Assembly: GCF_004784475.1 (NCBI RefSeq)
Contig: NZ_SRRT01000006.1
Location: 434,001-498,000 of the forward strand
From: Streptomyces bauhiniae
GTDB lineage: Bacteria; Actinomycetota; Actinomycetes; Streptomycetales; Streptomycetaceae
Length of the DNA: 64,000 nucleotides
Direction of reading: 5' to 3'
The number at the start of each line of letters is the position of its first letter. The first letter of the stretch is position 1. A model generated the notes under the pieces. It worked only from the letters and a program-made list of their open reading frames with translations, was not told where the DNA came from and did no database searches. This document shows positions 1-7,542 of this stretch, in pieces. Made by a program: the position numbers and the translations under genes.

Positions 1-266
1 GCATGGTCCACTACCGGGCCGGCCGCACCGCCGAGGCGCTGTGGTGGTGGCAGTTCTCCTACTTCTCCAACTGGGGCCCCACCGCCTCCGCCGTGCTGCG
101 CGCCCTGCAGTCCGTCCTCATCCACGTCCGCCTCAACCAGCCCCTGGAGGAGCTGGACGGCCTCGACACCGACCAGGACCTGGGCGACGACGCGCTGGAG
201 CGGGAGGCCGGACGCGTCATGGCCGAGGAGATCGGCACCCCGCTCGGCATCCGCCAGGTGCGCTAG
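1..266 (+). CDS. DUF5063 domain protein, C-terminal part
   Basis: This is the last part of an open frame that enters from the left edge; the ATG at 3 is probably internal. The visible 87 residues are rich in aromatic residues (a WWWQFSYFSNWG stretch near the start). They then carry a conserved-looking helical tail with many acidic residues. This matches the C-terminus of the DUF5063 family, which in streptomycetes lies between recR and the aspartokinase gene. The next gene here is indeed aspartokinase. The function of the family is not known to me. No membrane segment or catalytic motif is visible in this part. Confidence 0.75.
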   Translation, partial: MVHYRAGRTAEALWWWQFSYFSNWGPTASAVLRALQSVLIHVRLNQPLEELDGLDTDQDLGDDALEREAGRVMAEEIGTPLGIRQVR

Positions 267-423
267 CGCGCTGCTGTGACGCGGGGCACTTTCCGCGTGG
301 CCCGCGTGCCGCTGGGCAGGTTCGGGTCCGGGCGGACGACGTCTCACCATGCGGGAGCGCGATGGTGGATTTCGGACGCTCGATAGACTGAGCCGACACA
401 AACGAACCGAGCGAGGAGCGCAC

Positions 424-1701
424 GTGGGCCTTGTCGTGCAGAAGTACGGAGGCTCCTCCGTAGCCGATGCCGAGGGCATCAAGCGCGTCGCCAAGCGGAT
501 CGTGGAAGCCAAGAAGAACGGCAACCAGGTGGTTGTCGTGGTCTCCGCGATGGGCGACACGACGGACGAGCTGATCGATCTCGCCGAGCAGGTGTCTCCG
601 ATGCCTGCCGGACGTGAATTCGACATGCTGCTGACCGCCGGAGAGCGTATCTCCATGGCCCTGCTGGCGATGGCGATCAAAAAGCTGGGTCACGAGGCCC
701 AGTCGTTCACGGGCAGCCAGGCAGGTGTCATCACCGACTCGGTCCACAACAAAGCCCGCATCATCGACGTCACGCCGGGCCGCATCCGCACCGCGCTGGA
801 CGAGGGCAACATCGCCATCGTCGCCGGTTTCCAGGGTGTGAGCCAGGACAAGAAGGACATCACCACGCTGGGCCGCGGCGGCTCCGACACCACCGCCGTC
901 GCGCTCGCCGCCGCGCTCGACGCCGAGGTCTGTGAGATCTACACCGACGTGGACGGCGTGTTCACCGCCGACCCGCGCGTGGTGAAGAAGGCCCGGAAGA
1001 TCGACTGGATCTCCTTCGAGGACATGCTGGAGCTGGCCGCGTCCGGCTCCAAGGTGCTGCTCCACCGCTGCGTGGAGTACGCCCGCCGGTACAACATCCC
1101 GATCCATGTGCGCTCCTCCTTCAGCGGGCTGCGCGGCACGTGGGTCAGCAGCGAGCCGATCGAGCAAGGGGTACAGCAGGTGGAGCAGGCCATCATCTCC
1201 GGTGTCGCGCACGACACCTCCGAGGCCAAGATCACCGTCGTCGGCGTGCCGGACAAGCCGGGCGAGGCCGCGGCCATCTTCCGGACCATCGCGGACGCCG
1301 AGATCAACATCGACATGGTCGTGCAGAACGTGTCGGCCGCCTCCACGGGCCTGACCGACATCTCCTTCACCCTGCCGAAGACCGAGGGCCGCAAGGCCAT
1401 CGACGCCCTGGAGCGCAACCGCCCCGGCATCGGCTTCGACTCCCTGCGCTACGACGACCAGATCGGCAAGATCTCCCTGGTCGGCGCGGGTATGAAGACC
1501 AACCCGGGCGTCACGGCCTCCTTCTTCGAGGCGCTCAGCGACGCGGGCGTCAACATCGAGCTGATCTCGACCTCCGAGATCCGCATCTCGGTCGTCACCC
1601 GTGCCGACGAGGTCCCCGAGGCCGTCCGCGCCGTGCACACCGCCTTCGGGCTCGACTCCGACACCGACGAGGCCGTCGTCTACGGGGGCACGGGCCGCTG
1701 A
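424..1701 (+). CDS. lysC: Aspartate kinase
   Basis: Aspartokinase phosphorylates aspartate in the first step toward lysine, threonine, methionine and diaminopimelate. The 425-residue protein starts at a GTG with a GAGGAG ribosome site about 7 nt upstream; an in-frame ATG further upstream (349) gives an atypical N-terminal tail and was rejected. The kinase signature KYGGSS is at residues 7-12. A TLGRGGSDT nucleotide/substrate loop is near 150 and YTDVDGVFTADPR near 176. Two ACT-type regulatory domains fill residues about 265-425, as in the lysine+threonine-inhibited class. The stop overlaps the asd start (TGATG), so the two genes are translationally coupled. An internal GTG may give a separate regulatory subunit (see 1166). 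Confidence 0.97.
   Translation: MGLVVQKYGGSSVADAEGIKRVAKRIVEAKKNGNQVVVVVSAMGDTTDELIDLAEQVSPMPAGREFDMLLTAGERISMALLAMAIKKLGHEAQSFTGSQAGVITDSVHNKARIIDVTPGRIRTALDEGNIAIVAGFQGVSQDKKDITTLGRGGSDTTAVALAAALDAEVCEIYTDVDGVFTADPRVVKKARKIDWISFEDMLELAASGSKVLLHRCVEYARRYNIPIHVRSSFSGLRGTWVSSEPIEQGVQQVEQAIISGVAHDTSEAKITVVGVPDKPGEAAAIFRTIADAEINIDMVVQNVSAASTGLTDISFTLPKTEGRKAIDALERNRPGIGFDSLRYDDQIGKISLVGAGMKTNPGVTASFFEALSDAGVNIELISTSEIRISVVTRADEVPEAVRAVHTAFGLDSDTDEAVVYGGTGR
1166..1182 (+). promoter_or_regulatory. Internal ribosome site and GTG start for an aspartokinase beta subunit
   Basis: AAGGGG at 1166-1171 sits 8 nt before an in-frame GTG at 1180. Starting there gives a 173-residue protein consisting of the two ACT domains. 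In Corynebacterium glutamicum the lysC beta subunit starts in-frame at the equivalent residue, just before the segment that aligns with VEQAIISGVAHD here, and has almost the same length. The site is seen in the sequence; its use is inferred from that family knowledge. Confidence 0.6.
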
Positions 1702-2759
1702 TGGCGCGCACCGGTCGCCCGACACTGGCGGTCGTGGGGGCGACCGGAGCCGTAGGAGCGGTGATGCTCCAGATCCTGTCCCAACGGGCGGACATCTGGG
1801 GCGAGATCAGGCTGCTCGCCTCCCCGCGCTCGGCCGGCCGCAAGCTGGCCGTGCGCGGCGAGGAGGTCGAGGTCGCCGCCCTCACCGAGGACGCCTTCGA
1901 CGGCGTCGACGTCGCCATGTTCGACGTACCCGACGAGGTCGCCGCCCGGTGGGCGCCGCTCGCCGCCGCGCGCGGCGCGGTCGTGGTCGACAACTCCGGC
2001 GCCTTCCGGATGGACCCCGAGGTGCCGCTCGTGGTCCCGGAGGTCAACCCGCACATGGCCCGGACGCGGCCGCGCGGGATCGTCGCCAACCCCAACTGCA
2101 CGACCCTGTCGATGATCGTCGCCCTCGGCGCGCTGCACGCCGAGTTCGGGCTGCGCGAGCTGGTGGTCTCCTCGTACCAGGCGGTCAGCGGGGCCGGGCG
2201 GGCCGGGATCGAGACGCTGCGCGCCCAGCTTTCCCTGGTCGCCGGCACCGACCTGGGCACCGCGCCCGGTGACGTACGGCGGGCGGTGGGCGAGCTGACC
2301 GGGCCGTTCCCGGAGCCCGTCGCGCTCAACGTGGTGCCCTGGGCCGGGTCGCTGCGCGAGGACGGCTGGTCCTCGGAGGAGATGAAGGTCCGCGACGAGA
2401 CCCGCAAGATCCTCGGCCTGCCCGCCCTGCCGGTCGCCGTCACCTGCGTACGGGTCCCGGTCCTCACCACCCACTCCCTCACCGTCCACGCCCGCTTCCA
2501 GGACGAGGTCACGGTGGACGGCGCCCGCGAGATCCTCGCCACCGCCCCCGGCGTGGTCCTGTGCGACGACCCGGCGGCGGGGGAGTACCCCACCCCGGCC
2601 GACGTCGTAGGCACCGATCCCACCTGGGTTGGCCGGGTGCGCCGGGCGCTGGACGACCCGACCGCGCTCGAACTCTTCGTCTGCGGCGACAACCTGCGCA
2701 AGGGCGCCGCCCTCAACACCGCCCAGATCGCCGAACTGGTGGCCGCTGAAATGATGTGA
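1701..2759 (+). CDS. asd: Aspartate-semialdehyde dehydrogenase
   Basis: The enzyme reduces aspartyl phosphate to aspartate semialdehyde with NADPH, directly after LysC in the same pathway. The 352-residue protein has the Rossmann GATGAVG loop at residues 13-19. The catalytic cysteine (C133) lies in NPNCTT, and SYQAVSGAG follows. The C-terminal RVPV...THS segment supplies the active-site histidine, H258. The ATG overlaps the lysC stop, which fixes the start. Its length is normal for the family. A 29-nt inverted repeat begins at the stop codon. Confidence 0.96.
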   Translation: MARTGRPTLAVVGATGAVGAVMLQILSQRADIWGEIRLLASPRSAGRKLAVRGEEVEVAALTEDAFDGVDVAMFDVPDEVAARWAPLAAARGAVVVDNSGAFRMDPEVPLVVPEVNPHMARTRPRGIVANPNCTTLSMIVALGALHAEFGLRELVVSSYQAVSGAGRAGIETLRAQLSLVAGTDLGTAPGDVRRAVGELTGPFPEPVALNVVPWAGSLREDGWSSEEMKVRDETRKILGLPALPVAVTCVRVPVLTTHSLTVHARFQDEVTVDGAREILATAPGVVLCDDPAAGEYPTPADVVGTDPTWVGRVRRALDDPTALELFVCGDNLRKGAALNTAQIAELVAAEMM

Positions 2760-2786
2760 GAATCCTGTGATGTTCATGGGATTCTC
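2758..2786 (+). terminator. Hairpin after asd
   Basis: A perfect 8-bp inverted repeat, GAGAATCC and GGATTCTC, is separated by 13 nt and starts inside the asd stop codon. There is no T tract. It is a plausible weak terminator or RNA-stabilising hairpin at the end of lysC-asd. Confidence 0.4.
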
Positions 2787-3084
2787 CTGATGAATGTGGC
2801 CGGAACCATGGTCCAAACCACTTGTACCCGGCCTTCGTCACGACAGAGGATTTCCCTCCCAGTTCTCCGCAACCGCGCGAGCACCGGGAGCGTCTTTGCC
2901 CTCACCCTGGTGCGGCGGGACGTGGATTCCGGGCGCGGGGCGTCGCGGTGGGGCGTGGTGACGCCCTTTCAACTAGGCGTAGGGGAAGAGCGGGGCGCAT
3001 GGCGGCACTTGAGGAACTGTCGGTCGTCGTGAATGTGACGCCCGGCACGTACAACCCTGCCGGGGGTACGCGTGTCCAACTGGC
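2787..3084. other. Intergenic region before the sigma-factor gene
   Basis: About 300 nt without a convincing gene; short open frames here lack ribosome sites and streptomycete codon bias. A GGAAC at 2802-2806 followed after 17 nt by GTAC resembles an ECF-type promoter, but it lies 260 nt from the gene and is weak evidence. No terminator-grade hairpin is seen near the sigma gene. Confidence 0.4.
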
Positions 3085-3789
3085 GTGGCAGAGGTACTCG
3101 AACTCGCACCGGCTCTCTTCGAGCCGGGCGTATCCCCAGCAGCCCGCGGCGCGGCGGCGCTCCGGCCGCCCCGTGCGGCACTCCGTCCGCGTGTGCCCGG
3201 CGGCATGCCGGTGATCGCGCCGATGCCCGCCGCGCGCCCCACCCGCATACCCGGCCAGCGCGACGGCGCCGACGACACCGCGGGTGACGCGGCCGCCGGC
3301 ACCACCGTCGACCATCTCACCGAGACCTACCGGGCGCACTACCGCTCCCTGCTCGGTCTCGCGGCCCTGCTCCTGGACGACACCGCCTCTTGCGAGGATG
3401 TCGTGCAGGAGGCGTTCATCCGCGTCCACTCGGCCCGCAAACGCGTCCGGGACAAGGAGAAGACCCTGGCGTACCTGCGCCAGACGGTCGTCAACCTCTC
3501 CCGGTCCGCGCTGCGCCGCCGCATCCTCGGCCTGAAGCTGCTCTCCAAGCCGATGCCGGACATGGCGAGCGCGGAGGAGGGGGCGTACGACCAGCTCGAA
3601 CGGGACTCGCTCATCAAGGCCATGAAGGGCCTTCAGCGCCGCCAGCGCGAGGTGCTGGTGCTGCGCTACTTCGCGGACATGACGGAGGCCCAGGTCGCCG
3701 AGACGCTCGGCATCTCGCTGGGCTCGGTGAAGGCGTACGGCTCACGGGGCATCGCCGCGCTGCGGGTGTCCATGGGGGCCAAGACATGA
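3085..3789 (+). CDS. SigE-family (ECF-like) RNA polymerase sigma factor
   Basis: This 234-residue protein has sigma region 2 at about residues 75-140, with LTETYRAHYRSLLGLA and the DVVQEAFIRV segment. Region 4 is at about 175-230, with LQRRQREVLVLRYFADMTEAQVAETLGISLGSVKAYGSRG. The first 70 residues are a low-complexity Ala/Pro/Arg extension. The GTG at 3085 lacks a good ribosome site. An in-frame ATG at 3205 (residue 41) is a credible alternative start. The stop overlaps the next gene by 4 nt. A coupled downstream membrane protein is the usual position for a sigma-factor partner. The target promoters are unknown. Confidence 0.88.
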   Translation: MAEVLELAPALFEPGVSPAARGAAALRPPRAALRPRVPGGMPVIAPMPAARPTRIPGQRDGADDTAGDAAAGTTVDHLTETYRAHYRSLLGLAALLLDDTASCEDVVQEAFIRVHSARKRVRDKEKTLAYLRQTVVNLSRSALRRRILGLKLLSKPMPDMASAEEGAYDQLERDSLIKAMKGLQRRQREVLVLRYFADMTEAQVAETLGISLGSVKAYGSRGIAALRVSMGAKT

Positions 3790-5015
3790 GCGAGCAGGAC
3801 GAGCCGGCCGACGAGTCAGCCACGGGGGCCGACCGGAACGACAAGCCGACGCACGCTGGGAACGAAACTGTGAACGACGGCAGCCGCCGGGAGGAGTCCG
3901 CCCGTCCGGACGCCTCCGCCGACGCGGAGACACCAACGGCGGAGACACAGAAGCTGGGCGGGCTCGACGGCCTGCTCGACGGCCTGGACGACGACCTCGG
4001 GGCGGACGAGCAGGCGCTGCGCCGGCTGCTGCACTCCGCCGTGGAGGACGTGGCGCCCCGTACCGGCTCGCTGGAGCACTTGCGGCGGGCCGTTCCCGCG
4101 CGCCGGGCCCGCAAGCGGCACGCGGCGGTCGGCATGGCGGCGGCCGCCCTGCTGCTCGGCACCGCGATCCCGGCCCTGGTGCACGTCTCCAACACGTCCG
4201 GCACCGACCCCGACACCGCGATGGCCGGCCAGTCCGAGTCGACGCAGGGCACCGAGGGCAAGGGCCGCACCTCCGGCGGCGCCACCGGCGGCACCCGCGG
4301 CAGCACGGGCGAGGCGCCCGGCACCGGCAAGGACGGCGACGAGAAGGACGAGCCCGGCAAGAAGGGCGGCGGCGAGTCCGGCGCGCCCGGCGCCGCGGAC
4401 CCCTCGGCGAGCCTCGCCTCCGGCACCGCGAGCTGCACCCCGGCCCAGCTCGGCGTCACGGGCAGCGCGAGCGGACCCGACTCCGCCGGCGTGGTCTACG
4501 GCAGCTTCCGCGTCGCCAACGTCTCCGGCACCGCCTGCGCGGTCACCGGGGCGGGCCAGGTCGGCGCGGTGGCGGTCGGTGCGGCCGACCAGGCCAAGCT
4601 GAGCGTGGCCGCGCATGTGTCCGGCGACGCGGCGAGCGGGCTGCCCGACCCGGCGCTCTCGGTGTCCTCGCTGGTGCTGCGGCCCGGCGGCGCGTACGCG
4701 GAGAAGTTCGCCTTTGTGCCCTCCGAGACCTGCCCGGTGCCGGGCGGCGGCGACAGCACCACCGGCGGCAGCGGCTCGGCCACCGGCGGACCCTCGCCCG
4801 ACCCCTCGCCCAGTGGCGACACGGGTACGACGGCCGGCACCACGGACACCGGCGGCACGGTCGGCGCGGCCCCGCAGCTCCTCACCGTCGACGGCCCGGC
4901 CGACGGCAGCGTGCAGGTCACGTACAGCGCGGCCGCCGGCGCGGCGGCGACGGCCGCCGTCCCGAACGCGTGCGCGGGGACGGTGTACTACACCGGGATG
5001 CAGTCCGAGGGTTAG
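3786..5015 (+). CDS. Single-pass membrane protein with DUF4232-like extracellular domain, possible sigma partner
   Basis: This 409-residue protein starts in the ATGA overlap with the sigma gene. Residues 1-115 are acidic and hydrophilic and would be cytoplasmic. A single hydrophobic segment lies near 118-140 (AAVGMAAAALLLGTAIPALV). A long Gly/Ser/Thr/Lys-rich linker follows. The last ~200 residues look like a DUF4232-type secreted domain, with paired cysteines (SCTPAQLGV, GTACAVTG, SETCPV, NACAG) interrupted by a Gly/Ser/Thr-rich insert. The topology and operon position suggest a sensor or anti-sigma-like partner, but no zinc-binding anti-sigma motif is visible. The gene ends convergently against the SURF1 gene, with the two stop codons overlapping. 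Confidence 0.75.
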   Translation: MSEQDEPADESATGADRNDKPTHAGNETVNDGSRREESARPDASADAETPTAETQKLGGLDGLLDGLDDDLGADEQALRRLLHSAVEDVAPRTGSLEHLRRAVPARRARKRHAAVGMAAAALLLGTAIPALVHVSNTSGTDPDTAMAGQSESTQGTEGKGRTSGGATGGTRGSTGEAPGTGKDGDEKDEPGKKGGGESGAPGAADPSASLASGTASCTPAQLGVTGSASGPDSAGVVYGSFRVANVSGTACAVTGAGQVGAVAVGAADQAKLSVAAHVSGDAASGLPDPALSVSSLVLRPGGAYAEKFAFVPSETCPVPGGGDSTTGGSGSATGGPSPDPSPSGDTGTTAGTTDTGGTVGAAPQLLTVDGPADGSVQVTYSAAAGAAATAAVPNACAGTVYYTGMQSEG

Positions 5016-5851
5016 ACGGTGGTCGGGGTGCCGGCGTCCTCGGGGGCGGCGGTGCCGTCCGGCGCCAGGCCCAGTTCGGCGTCGCGGGCGGCCTCGGCCT
5101 CGCGGCGCAGCAGGCGGAACCACATGAAGACCACGAAGCCGGCGAAGACGAACCACTCGCCGGTGTAGCCGAGGTTCTGGAACGCCTTCAGGTCGAGCCC
5201 GGTCCCGGCCGGCGCGGTGGCGGGTACCGCCTTCATCCCGGCGTCGCCCCGGTCGAGGGTGACCCAGGCCGCGTACAGCTTGTCCGGCACCAGGTTGACC
5301 AGGGAGGCCGGGGCGATGGCGTTGGTCTGCCCGGCGGGCAGTCCGCCGGTCGCGGGGACGCCGTTGCTGCCCGGCGACTCGGGGGCCTGGAGCGCGCCGG
5401 TGACGGTGACCTTCCCGGCCGGGGGCTTCGGCGCCTTCGCCGGGTCCGCCGTACCGGGCAGCCAGCCCCGGACCACGGGGAGGGACTCGCCGCTGGCGGT
5501 GCGCAGCAGGGTCACGACGTAGAAGCCGGTCTTCCCGTCCAGCTCACGGCCGGGCGAGAGCAGTTGCCTGCCGTACTCGCCGCTCACCACGACCCGCCGT
5601 CCCGAGGTGGCCTTGTCCACGGGCAGCATCCGCGCGAGCGGCACCGCCTCCTCGTGGCGGGAGTCCGCCGCCTGTTCCGTGGCGGCGCGATGGTCCTGCA
5701 CCCGCCCCTCGAACCGGCTGAGCTGCCACGACCCCATGAACACGCAGAACGGGATGGCGAGCAGCACGAAGACGTTGATGCCCCACCAGCGGGGTGTCAG
5801 CAGAAACCGGTACACGCTCCAAAGGTACGGCGCCCCCTTTGTCGCCTTCAC
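5012..5851 (-). CDS. SURF1 family cytochrome oxidase assembly protein
   Basis: SURF1-like proteins help assemble aa3-type cytochrome c oxidase in the membrane. The protein has an N-terminal membrane segment (GINVFVLLAIPFCVFMGSWQLSRF, about residues 24-47). A soluble loop domain follows, with the family motifs VVVSGEY and VVRGWLPG. A second membrane segment is near 240 (WFVFAGFVVFMWFRLL). The GTG at 5851 forms a GTGA overlap with the upstream TetR stop; an in-frame GTG at 5815 (before YRFLLTPRWW) is the other likely start. Coupling to a TetR gene suggests joint expression. Confidence 0.9.
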   Translation of the reverse strand: MKATKGAPYLWSVYRFLLTPRWWGINVFVLLAIPFCVFMGSWQLSRFEGRVQDHRAATEQAADSRHEEAVPLARMLPVDKATSGRRVVVSGEYGRQLLSPGRELDGKTGFYVVTLLRTASGESLPVVRGWLPGTADPAKAPKPPAGKVTVTGALQAPESPGSNGVPATGGLPAGQTNAIAPASLVNLVPDKLYAAWVTLDRGDAGMKAVPATAPAGTGLDLKAFQNLGYTGEWFVFAGFVVFMWFRLLRREAEAARDAELGLAPDGTAAPEDAGTPTTV

Positions 5852-6480
5852 TCCGGGCCCGGTACGGGGTGCAGGCCCCGGCAGAGGGCGTCGAAGGCGC
5901 GGGCGGCCTCGGGGGTGACGGTGTCCCGGACGCGGGCGGGGGCCTCGCCGGACAGCACCCCGTCCCGGATCTCGCGCAGCACCGCCCGGTAGGTACCGGC
6001 CAGCGCGCCCGCGAGCAGGCCGGGCAGCGGGGGTCCGTACGGCGTGAGGGGCGGGTGGTCCGCGAGGGCGGCGGCGAGGGCGGTCTCGGCGTGCTCGCCG
6101 ATCTCCCGTTCGCGGGCGCGCAGGGCGGGGCTGTCCAGGACGACCTGCCAGAAGCGGCCGGCGCCGGGGCGCAGGCCGAGGGTGGGCTCGTCGCGGGCGA
6201 GGGCGTCCAGCAGGTCGTCGCGGACCGTCTCGACCGGGCAGGCGGTGACGGCGCGGTCCCGCACCAGGACGGCCAGGCGCTGCTCCACCTCCGCCTCGCG
6301 GTCGAAGAAGAGGTCCTCCTTGGCCGGGAAGTAGTTGAACACCGTGTTGGTGGAGACGCCCGCCTGCCGGGCCACCTCCGCGACGGTGACCCGGTCGAAG
6401 CCGTGCTCCAGGAACAGTTCCAGCGCCGCGTCGGCGATGGCCGTACGGGTCTGCCGCTTCTTCGTCTCTCGTAGCCCCAC
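5848..6480 (-). CDS. TetR family transcriptional regulator
   Basis: This 210-residue protein has the TetR helix-turn-helix at residues 8-55 (TRTAIADAALELFLEHGFDRVTVAEVARQAGV, then STNTVFNYFPAKEDLFF). An alpha-helical ligand and dimer domain follows. It is divergent from the glycosidase gene at 6556, and a 43-nt palindromic region lies between the two starts (6493-6535). It is therefore very likely autoregulatory and controls the divergent gene. It is co-transcribed with the SURF1 gene. The ligand cannot be told from sequence. Confidence 0.93.
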   Translation of the reverse strand: MGLRETKKRQTRTAIADAALELFLEHGFDRVTVAEVARQAGVSTNTVFNYFPAKEDLFFDREAEVEQRLAVLVRDRAVTACPVETVRDDLLDALARDEPTLGLRPGAGRFWQVVLDSPALRAREREIGEHAETALAAALADHPPLTPYGPPLPGLLAGALAGTYRAVLREIRDGVLSGEAPARVRDTVTPEAARAFDALCRGLHPVPGPE

Positions 6481-6492
6481 GGGCTCATGGTA

Positions 6493-6535
6493 GCGTCACC
6501 CCAAAATTGTGGCGACACCAAAAATAGGGTGACGC
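6493..6535. promoter_or_regulatory. Operator between tetR and the glycosidase gene
   Basis: A perfect 9-bp inverted repeat, GCGTCACCC (6493-6501) and GGGTGACGC (6527-6535), flanks a smaller TGG...CCA dyad (6510-6520). The segment also has A-rich runs that repeat as CACCAAAA and CGCCAAA. It occupies the whole divergent promoter region, as expected for a TetR operator. Confidence 0.75.
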
Positions 6536-6555
6536 CAAACTCCTGAGGGGTGGCC

Positions 6556-7515
6556 ATGGGACTGACCTTCGGCATCTATCCGGGCGGGCTGCTGGGGGAC
6601 GACGAGGGGATCGTCCAGCCGGTCACGCCGGACGATCCCGGCCGAGTGAGGGCCGCGCTGGACGCGCTCCAGGGCGACGCGCCGACGCTCACCGTCCGCG
6701 CCTACCGGTCCTTCGCCGCGACCGTGCCCCCGCCGCCGCCCACTCCGGCCGGCCCGGAGCAGTACCTCGGGCGGGGCCGCCGGCTCGACCTCGTCCTGCA
6801 GTTCCGGGAGCCGACCGGGGCCCTGGACGGCTGGCCGGAGTTCGTCCGCGAGGCGGTCCGGGCGTACGGGCCCCGGCTGGCGTCGGTCCAGATCTGCGAG
6901 GAACCCAATGTGCGGCTGCCGACCCTGGACGGCGGCGTGCCGGGGGTCCTGGAGGCCCTGGTGCGGGGTGTCGTCGCCGCCAAGCGGGAGGTCCGCGCGC
7001 TGGGGCATCCGGTCGCGGTCGGCTTCAACGCCGTACCGGTCTTCGACCCGGCCGACACCTTCTGGTCCGACCTGGCCGCCCTGGCCGACGACGAGTTCCG
7101 GGCGAGCCTGGACTACGTCGGCGTCGACTTCTTCCCCGACGTGTTCCGCCCGCTGCCCGCCGAGAAGCTGGCCGGCGCGGTCACCGCCGTACTGCGCTCC
7201 TTCCGCGACACCCACCTGCCCAAGGCCGGCATCCCGGCCGGCGTCCCGCTCCGCGTCTGCGAGAACGGCTGGCCCACCGGTCCCGGCCGCCCCGAGGACC
7301 GTCAGGCCGCCACCCTGGACACCGTCGTCCGCACGGTCGCCGCTCTCGCGGACGAACTCCGCGTCGACGCCTACGCGTTCTTCTCCCTGCGCGACGCCGA
7401 CAGCCACGGGCCCGGCCTGTTCCACCACTTCGGGCTGGTCCGCGACGACTACACGCCCAAACCCGCCTTCGCCACGTACCGCGACCTCATTGCCCAGCTC
7501 AGGGGTGTCCCGTAG
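6556..7515 (+). CDS. Clan GH-A-like glycoside hydrolase (TIM barrel), uncharacterised
   Basis: This 319-residue protein has the layout of a clan GH-A barrel. A strand ending in QICEEPNV (about residue 115) would give the acid/base glutamate, and VCENGWPTG (about residue 236) would give the nucleophile glutamate. No signal peptide or binding module is seen, so it is probably cytoplasmic. The ATG at 6556 has GAGGGG just upstream; a GTG two codons earlier (6550) is possible. It is controlled, by inference, by the divergent TetR protein. The substrate is unknown, and the assignment rests on motif spacing only. Confidence 0.65.
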   Translation: MGLTFGIYPGGLLGDDEGIVQPVTPDDPGRVRAALDALQGDAPTLTVRAYRSFAATVPPPPPTPAGPEQYLGRGRRLDLVLQFREPTGALDGWPEFVREAVRAYGPRLASVQICEEPNVRLPTLDGGVPGVLEALVRGVVAAKREVRALGHPVAVGFNAVPVFDPADTFWSDLAALADDEFRASLDYVGVDFFPDVFRPLPAEKLAGAVTAVLRSFRDTHLPKAGIPAGVPLRVCENGWPTGPGRPEDRQAATLDTVVRTVAALADELRVDAYAFFSLRDADSHGPGLFHHFGLVRDDYTPKPAFATYRDLIAQLRGVP

Positions 7516-7542
7516 GGCGGTGGACGGGTGATCCTAGGGGGC

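Noticed and set aside
2802..2827. GGAAC-N17-GTAC as an ECF-type promoter for the sigma factor
   Set aside because: Too far from the start (about 260 nt) and only one element is convincing.
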